Shown in pieces: positions 56,727-64,000 of a stretch of DNA of 64,000 nt. A program made the position numbers and the translations under genes. This DNA comes from Coniferiporia sulphurascens (lineage: Eukaryota; Basidiomycota; Agaricomycetes; Hymenochaetales; Hymenochaetaceae), in assembly GCA_002794785.1 (NCBI GenBank), contig NBBA01000005.1:1488001-1552000 (forward strand), in the 5' to 3' direction. Each line of letters starts with the position of its first letter. Within the stretch, counting starts at the first letter, position 1. The notes under the pieces were generated by a model. The model did not search any database. It saw only the letters and a list, made by a program, of their open reading frames with translations, and had not been told where the DNA came from.

Positions 56727-57970
56727 GGGCGGGAGTTCCGATTTTCTTTTTCTTTATTAATATATATCTGGATGATGGAAACTGGTCTCAGCCGATGCGC
56801 TCGTAAGCAATAATTCGGGTTATGCTTCCATTTCTGTGATTTTGCGCCGATCAGCCGACGTGCCGACCGACCCGGAGAGCGTATCCGTCATCGCGTAATC
56901 AGTCTCCTCTCTAACAGCAGCCCCGACGAGCGAGTGACCCATCGTGCGGGTTTGCCGCGATACGACTAGAAAGCTGCTGTCGTTGCCTTCGTGGTATCTA
57001 TCGATCTATCGGCACCACAGCTTGAGCCCGACCCGCGGAGACCGCAGTCGCTGATGCGCTACGCAGTATCAACACTACTAAATTGCAAAAGAAAGAACTA
57101 CACTTGGTCTTCCCAATTCCCTTGGTCGGCGTCAGCTGCCATGTAAGTCCGCATACACCCGGCCGACGACTGACGACAGGAGTTCGGCTTCGCACTCGTC
57201 CGTCCGGGGCTCCCCGACAATCGGAGTACTACCTAGTCAGCCAGAGTATGTCAAGTTGTTCTTTCCGCCGCAAACGTGCGTACATAACGCGCCCCCTTTT
57301 ATGGCGTAGACGCCACTTGTCCAGATACGGCAATTTCTCTTACTCGGGCCCGCCGGATCTAGCCGCCTCAAAACAAGCCTTGCTCTTGGTGAGCGTAAAC
57401 CGCGAGGGTGATCGAACCCTTTTGCATTCAGTGGATGCTCAGCGCGGGCTTTTCAAAGGGGGACATGGCTGCTTCTCAGCGGTCCGTACCCTTCGACCGT
57501 CACAAGTGCATGGTGTACACGCTCAGATACACCTTGCCACCGGCTGCGAGTGAAAACCAAATGGTATTAATATATAACCATGGTCCGTTTGGCAGCGGAG
57601 CCTTTCCTCCCTCCCCTATGCTCTACTCAAGCAAGTCTTGCAGTAATTATCCGGTGAGCAACAGCCTCCTCCATCATGCCAGGCTCTCCGAGGTCGTCGC
57701 TCATGACATCAAAATGTCTTTAGGTTTAAGACCGCGGTATTGACTAGTCCCTAGTCTCGGTCAGAGCGCGCTAGCACATTGTGCAAGGAGGCCTGCCATA
57801 ACACGCCCGCTCACAGTAAACGCAGTGCGTGTATGAAGGCCTGGCATTTTACGCTCACTAATATAAGAATTGATATGTTTACAGGCTCCTGCATCCCCCG
57901 TTTCTCCTTCCCTCCCTGCGTTTACAACACCCAGAACTCCAATCTCAGCTCATCAAGTCACAACGACGTG
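56727..57970. other. 1.2-kb intergenic region
   Basis: Shared upstream region of the divergent VTT and disordered-protein genes. An AT-rich TTTATTAATATATAT stretch at about 56753-56767 lies just upstream of the VTT start. Open frames at 57083-57553 and 57408-57743 (plus) show no family resemblance and I do not support them as genes. Confidence 0.5.
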
Positions 57971-60900
57971 ATGTCAAGCCGTGAGTGGAACCGACTCGCG
58001 GATAGACTAAGCCCGGAGCCCCATCTTGAAATGATGCGACCGGTATCGCCCTTCCAGAATAAACGACAGCTTGCTCACCAGCAACCTCAATCAAACCTTA
58101 CGCCTAGTTCATTTATTTCTACTCAGTATCATCCTCAGCCCAATTCTCAGTCTTATACGCACGCGAAGCTGTCGCGCGTCCAGGAGACGGCGAACGCAAG
58201 TGTACACCCGTCAAATACACAACCTAAGCCTGGTGCTTACAGAACGGGAGGCCGAGCCGCACGGGGTGCGCATAAAGACCCCGATATTTCCCCTGCTTTG
58301 CGGATGATGAGCTACGACGCAGCAGCGACACCTCCTTCTTCAGATGGGGGTCATGGGCGTAGCACACATTCACTTTCTTCACGAGAAATGCACACGTTTC
58401 ATGACAGGGCAGAGCAGAACCGATCGACGTCCCCGGAGGGCGGGAGGCGCAAGAACCCGAGCTGGAGAAAGCCGGCACCGAAATACATTCCGACACCGCC
58501 GTCAACGCCACCATCCTCCGTAAGTGAGCATCTCCCGGCGGCGACTAATGAACCCGTCCCGCCCGTGCCGTCTAATGCGCATCCTCTTTCCGTTAAGGCA
58601 CGGTCCGCCCCAACGCAACCACCACCCAGGCCGGCAAGGGCTGAGGCACTCTCTCACATTCCTGCCATGTTTCGGGATCACACCTCCGCTCTTGGTTCTT
58701 CGCGAGCAAGGATAGCACCTACACCTACACCTCGTCAAATTACACAGGTTTCATCACCAACAAAGGCGGCCGCAATGGTTACAGGTTCCCTACGGGTGAC
58801 TCACTCTCAGACACAACCTCCACCCCAGGTACAGTCCGCGCCCCACAATCCACCTGTGTCGCAGGCGACTTTGCTTGGGGAACAGGTGCAGATGCCAATT
58901 CAAATAATCTCTCAAGCCGACGCAGTGGCACATGTACAGTTACTACCGCCAACGACCTACGCACAAGTTACTGCGAGGGGCCCGGATGCGAGAGCCGAAT
59001 TACAGAAACCTGCCCTTATCCACCCCCAGCCTAAGAAGATTCCATCGATGACCCAGCTGGTCTCGATGGTACTTCCGTCCCGTACGCCCTCGCCGAGGGT
59101 CCCAGTCCCTCTTGAAAATGGACTGAGTGACTCCGTAGTGCACTCTTCGTCGCCCTCACCGGAAAAAGATGTGATCGGCCAAATACAGCCACAAAAGTCT
59201 ACCGTGGCAGTGCGGAGTCTGAGCCAAACTCTGTCCCCAAAATTGGCGGCGGGAGATATGTCGTCTCGGGCGCCATCTCCTGCTGTCCATACAGAGCAAA
59301 GCCCCCATGTAAGCGCCCGTGATATACTACCATTCACGCCCTTTAAGCTTACTTTTTTAGGCCGTCGCACGCGCCTGTCCTCAACCACACCAGGTCGCAT
59401 TGCCCCCTTCTACGGGATCGTCAGCAAAGTCCTCTCGTTCCGTTTCGCCTTTGTCAAGTCCGGCGCACATCAATTTGTCACTCCCTACGCGTTCGCGCTC
59501 TCCAACACCAGGAATTTTGTCGTACACTGTTCCACCGCCTTCATTCCTCTCTCCACCTCCAAATGCGCCGTCCACGTCCTTGAGGGGTGTAGTCACTTCT
59601 CAGATGCGGCAACCGCCTATAATTATTGAGCCTGAAGGGCGTATCTCTGAAATTTGTGCACCAGTCAAGCAGCATCTTTCAGTAGTTCACGAACGACCTC
59701 CGCCATCTCAATCTGGTCTGGTGACGCCTCCGATGACACCTCCAAGTCCAACGTCCTGCGAAGTAGTCACGACGATTGCTGATGCACATTTAAAAGCGCC
59801 CGCACTGAGCACTCGTCCGTGCAGCCCGATGCCACAGTCTCCCTCCGCTCCTGCGTCGTCTTTAAAGCCCGCAGAAGTCTTTCGGCGAAATGATAACACC
59901 ATTGTCAGAGATGCATACTCGATATCTCGTCCGACGACCCCAGCCCCGATACTCCCTACTCCAGTGCCTCCGCCCGCTTCAGCAAGTATTGCGGAGAAAG
60001 AGCCTGATGCCCCTCCGGTATGTAATCACACGGCTGCTGTGTATACCGGTCTTTACTAAAAGTTTAAAAGAAGCTACCTACTGATTGGAAAGAGACGATC
60101 ACTCGTGCCACTCGCCCGAACGTCAACATGAATCTGCTGGCTTCTGCACAAGCGCCGAACTTCGATGAAAATTCGAGTATGTTACCTCCTATCGGGTCGA
60201 ACCCCGCACAGGTATTGTCAGAGGAGAAAGACGACCTAACTTCGGCGTACTTAATCACCGGAACTTGGTTGGAACGAGCGGAGAATACAACAACGGTACG
60301 TCTGAGTTCTTTCGAATTAATGTAGTCTCGAGCCTTCCATTCGGTGCAAGCACTGATGTTATTAATAGGCACTAGGTCTTGAGATACATGAACTGGAGCC
60401 CGGACAGGCCCCGAGCATCATTGACAAGAAGTCACCGTCGGATGACAGGAAGAAACAGCCCCTTTCGACTCCCATTTCGACTCGCATCCCCCATTCTGCT
60501 GCAGAGGGAATCCCCAGGAAAGTCCCGGCTGCGACGCCAACACTCAGGCAACGGACTGTTTACGACCCGTTTACTACCGATTCACCAGCACCAACAAAAC
60601 CTATAGGTTATCCGCCACGAAGCCGCTCGCCCATTCCACGAAGTAAAACGCCGCCGCGCGTTCATGGGGCGGGTAACTCCGTGCAGAAGGAGGAGGCGTG
60701 GCCTTTAGTTTCTCCGGAACTAGGGACAGTATCGGCGGGTCCTTCCTCATATCCTCCCACGTCACATACTGCGGATTTTACTTCACGTAGTCACTCTTCC
60801 GGTCTTCCAAAAAGATCGAAGACACCCCGTCCACGTGCGGAGGAGGAACAAATCCCTATTCAGCGGCAAAACGCACAGCAAATTTCTTCCTCAAAGTTTA

Positions 60901-62193
60901 CAGATTTTGTCGATGCGACAATATCTCCGCAGGTAACGACTCCGGAGCTTCCCCCTACACGCTGTATTTCTCCGCCCCCGAGAAACCAATCCCTGGGTAA
61001 TAGAAACAAATACCTTGGCAGAGGTTCCGATACAGGTCACACTGAGCCCAACGAACAGGAGGCCTACTATGTACACCCGTCATCGCCTCCTACAGTCGCA
61101 CATTCTTTACCTTCATCCCACCAAATTCATTCTGAAGCTCAATCCCCAAGTGGCCACAGCCATAGTCATCACCAACGTAAACCAGCTCCCGAAACGGCTC
61201 AGGTATGTTTGTTGTGCTTTCCAACCCCGATGTGTCCTTTCAATATTGATTGAAAATGACCATCATAGCAGAAGGCCAAGCCTCCTCCGTCGTCCCATTA
61301 TAAGAAAAAGAGATCTAATGATATACTTCCCTCCGAGCCATTGTCATCGTTCATGAAAGCTCCTGTTCATTATGTGAGTCTCCACCTGTATGTCATCTTT
61401 CCGACACAGAGAACTAAAACTTCGTCCCAGATTTATCCAGACACGTCAGCTTCGTATGGGCATTCCTTGTCCGGCGAATCCGTACTTGCTACGGGGGGAA
61501 CCAAGTCTCATTCCAATATTGTGCGTTGAATATTCGTAGTTTGTACAAGGTGCATTCTTGTCAACTTAAATGTAGCAGGGATGCGTCCAATCAGATGCGA
61601 GTGATGACTTCGGGGCATACGAAGGAGAGCGCGAGCGTCAACAATCTGTTTCCTTGTCATCTTTTGCATCATTTGATAAGGGTCAGGAAGACGAAGAATT
61701 GGTCACCCCACCCAGACAACCCCAGGTGCCTCCGAAGTCGAAACGTCCTGATGTGACCGTTCATGAACCTCACGTCGGCCGTGAGTCATATCCTGACTTT
61801 ACCGTCCAGCGTGCTCAACGGGGTCGTTATCCGAGCGCCCCCATAGGCCAAGCCAAAGCACATACTCTTACTCTTCCACCCAACTCCGATAGGTCGAGGG
61901 CTCAGCATGGCCATCATATCGAGATGTCACCAAGTGCCGAACTTCGACCGCGTCGGACGCAGCACCACGCGTCAAAAGCAACACGAAGTCTAAGTGAGAA
62001 AGTCTCGAGAAACAACAGCGTGCAGCCTATGGCGCGGTCGAAGAGCACGCCCGTGCCCTTGGCAAAGCAGCGCCAGCGACGAGGACTCTGGGGCATATTT
62101 GGGTTGTGGGCGAGAGTATTCGTGGCGAAGTTCAAGACTTGGACCTCTCCATCTCCTTCGCCGTATGACCAAGAATATCACCGGGATATCTGA
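57971..62193 (+). CDS. Large intrinsically disordered protein, unidentified
   Basis: I do not recognise it. The likely start at 57971 (MSSREWNRLADRLSP) begins about 1250 residues in some eight exons, almost wholly low in hydrophobics and rich in Pro, Ser, Thr and Gln. Proline motifs recur, such as PPSTPPSS, PTPTPRQ, PPMTPPSPTS and PPRPARAE (possible SH3-binding or CDK/MAPK sites). Two short stretches look more ordered: SAYLITGTWLERAENTTT (about 60240-60295) and the C-terminus. The last exon turns strongly basic (RSKSTPVPLAKQRQRR) and then gives GLWGIFGLWARVFVAKFKTW, an amphipathic aromatic-basic helix, before ending at 62193. This suggests a scaffold tethered to membrane by its C-terminal helix; that is inference. 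An alternative in-frame upstream ATG exists at 57779. Confidence 0.6.
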
Positions 62194-62574
62194 CCGGCGG
62201 TACAACTTTATGATAGTTTTCTTCTAAATTATGCTCTTTCTTTCTTTCCTTGCCAGCTCTGTTGTAAACCAATGTTCTGTTTGCTTTTCTTTCCGTTCAA
62301 GGGATGCATAGTCCATCACATTTGTAAATATCTGAATATCATACATGCCGAGTCGAGACGGTAATCACAGGCCCCCGCAGTGGTGACGTCTCCGGCGTCC
62401 CCAAAAGCTTGCCCAATCAGGACGAAAGCTGGGTGTGATAGCACGCGTCGCAGTCCTCTCCTTCAAGTCCCCTCATAGCTGGCTCTTACTGATCTGATTC
62501 GACCTACCCTACTATGGTTCCTTGATTACTGTTATAGTCTTCCTAGACTCGAAACCTAGCGGGTCTGGCTTTGC
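62194..62574. other. Intergenic upstream of the mitochondrial carrier
   Basis: 381 bases. No gene seen. A TAGTCTTCCTAG intron-acceptor-like stretch near 62538-62549 means the carrier could have a short upstream exon. Confidence 0.4.
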
Positions 62575-64000
62575 ATGGTTTCCGGAAAGCCAGAGCGTCC
62601 ATCTGGACGCGAGATATTTGAGGGGAGCCTATCCGGTGCCCAAGATAGACCATTCATACCCCGGCTTCGTTCAGATTCCTCACCTTACCATCCATTACCT
62701 CGCTCGCTTGATGAGTTTCGCGACGAGGAAGGCTCCGAGAACAGAGAGGGGCGTTTGCACGCGCTATGGAGGAAAATACCGCATCCTCATAGGGGAAATC
62801 ATGCGTTGAAGCAGGAACCAGCATCTCACTGGATCCCGGCATCGGGCCATGCCTCGCTCACTCCTGAAAGGGCAGAAGGCTTGAGGAGAATGTACCATGA
62901 CGAGCTTCTAAGGAAATGCGCCTTAGAAGAAAGTGATCCCTCTGGGCCGATAACTTGGAAAGATTTCAAGAAGTATGCTGAGAATAAAGAGGCTGGTGAG
63001 CTTTATTTTTTCTCGTGAACCATATTAAAGCTGATGGTTTCCATCAGAATTATGGCATATTTTCTGCGATGAATTGGATTTAGACGGAAATGGACATCTC
63101 GACGCAGGAGAACTGACATTGGCACTAAGGAAAGCCGGTACGTTGAGTTCGAAGTGGAGGATGTTAAATTGCTGAATAGTGCAAAATTAGGGGTTGAACT
63201 CAGCGCATCAACTCTTTCAGAGTTTATGACCTTCTTGACATCGTCACCACACTCTCATGGCATCAGTTTTTCTGAATTTCGGGATTTTCTTCTCCTACTC
63301 CCCAGCAGAGCTACCACGGCTGAAATATACCGGTATTATGAGGTTAGAAAGTATATGGGAGGTTTGTGCTTAAATGGCTGGTGAAAGACCAATCTTAACG
63401 AACAGCCGCTTTAGATGATGGAAGGGGGGGTGCTGCTCGGGTTACTATGGAAGGTGGGCTTGTTCCTCAACGTTATAACTTACCTCACTGAGTGACTCGT
63501 CCCAGGCGACGTCAGCATTAGCGGTGAAGATCGGCCACCAGTACATCCGATAAAACCTCAGAACCATCCTTTGCAAGAATCCGTGGAGTATACTGGCCTT
63601 GACAGTGATGATGAGGATTTCTACGATGATGAGGATATCGACGAGGAAGAAGAACACCAACATTCCACCTCCATAAAGTTCCTCCTTGCAGGCGGTATCG
63701 CTGGTACAAGTAAGGACATGGTTCATTCGCTAAAGCAGGTGCTAACGTGGTTATAACCAGTCTCCCGTACCACCACTGCACCTTTTGATCGCCTGAAAGT
63801 TTTCCTAATTACACGCTCATCTGAGCTCAGTACTATAAACATGGCTGAAACAGTCGCGCAAGCCACACAAGCTCCGTTACAGGGCTTCAAGGCTATCAGC
63901 GCTGCCATTGGCCGGATATACGCAGAGGGAGGCATCCGTGCGTTCTGGGTGGGGAACGGACTTTCTGTAGTGAAGATATTCCCGGAATCTGCAATCAAAT
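62575..64000 (+). CDS. EF-hand mitochondrial carrier (SAL1/ATP-Mg-Pi type), cut by the window edge
   Basis: Inner-membrane solute carrier with a calcium-sensing N-terminus, of the type that exchanges ATP-Mg for phosphate. The probable start at 62575 gives MVSGKPERPSGREIFEG and a charged leader. EF-hand motifs follow; the clearest loop is DLDGNGHLDAGEL (about 63080-63115), with all the usual oxygen ligands. Then FRDFLLLLPSRATTAEIYRY, which resembles the linker of SAL1/SCaMC proteins, an acidic stretch DSDDEDFYDDEDIDEEEE (about 63600-63655), and the first carrier helix FLLAGGIAGT. After an intron comes TTTAPFDRLKVFL with the carrier signature P-x-D-x-x-K (about 63785). GGIRAFWVGNGLSVVKIFP opens the second half of repeat 1. 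The gene runs off the right edge, so repeats 2 and 3 are not seen. Confidence 0.85.

Noticed and set aside
57400..57430. Minus-strand GGGTTCGATC, considered as a tRNA T-arm
   Set aside because: The conserved C61 and a five-pair stem are missing, and no anticodon or D arm could be placed around it.

Overview
The window is nuclear DNA of a filamentous basidiomycete, probably an Agaricomycete. This is inferred from intron-dense genes with short (about 50-60 nt) GT-AG introns, CT-rich leaders before start codons, a trifunctional HIS4, an Argonaute, a Raptor/Kog1 homologue and a Tad1-like LINE. There are no bacterial, plasmid or phage features and no CRISPR. Exon limits were read by eye, so gene ends are firmer than internal junctions.

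Layout, left to right: an unidentified gene running off the left edge (1-997, minus); RRN7, a Pol I initiation factor (1496-3851, minus); an MFS/DHA2 exporter (4335-6453, minus); about 3.1 kb without a recognisable gene; an ER J-domain protein (9592-11159); glutamine synthetase (11771-13109); a conserved fungal protein of unknown function (13338-14894); mitochondrial IDH1 (15071-16714, minus); an alpha/beta hydrolase gene split by a 1.15-kb insertion (16935-19938); a short-chain reductase (20415-21463, minus) head-to-head with PDB1 (21609-23065); HIS4 (23549-26195, minus); Argonaute (26578-30589); a MITE (30739-31258); KOG1/Raptor (31537-36552, minus); a coiled-coil protein (36930-41346); a full-length non-LTR retrotransposon (41548-47981, minus); CK2 beta (48241-49856); ribosomal protein eL36 (50106-50525); a HyuA-only 5-oxoprolinase-like protein (50993-53837); a VTT/TVP38 membrane protein (54966-56726, minus); a large disordered protein (57971-62193); and an EF-hand mitochondrial carrier cut by the right edge (62575-64000).

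Most genes are unrelated housekeeping genes with no cluster logic: central carbon metabolism (IDH1, PDB1), nitrogen and amino acids (glutamine synthetase, HIS4, oxoprolinase-like), and growth control and ribosome production (KOG1, RRN7, CK2 beta, eL36). Two divergent pairs share short promoters (IDH1/hydrolase, reductase/PDB1).

The most informative content is mobile DNA. A LINE with a perfect 15-bp target-site duplication sits 260 bp upstream of the CK2 beta start and carries an apparent frameshift in ORF2. A separate A-tailed retroelement with a perfect 16-bp duplication has broken the hydrolase reading frame. A TA-flanked MITE lies between the 3' ends of Argonaute and KOG1. I found no convincing new multi-gene system. 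The best candidates for new biology are the unclassified A-tailed element, the LINE ORF1/ORF2 stop-start junction, the HyuA-only protein and the three unrecognised genes.
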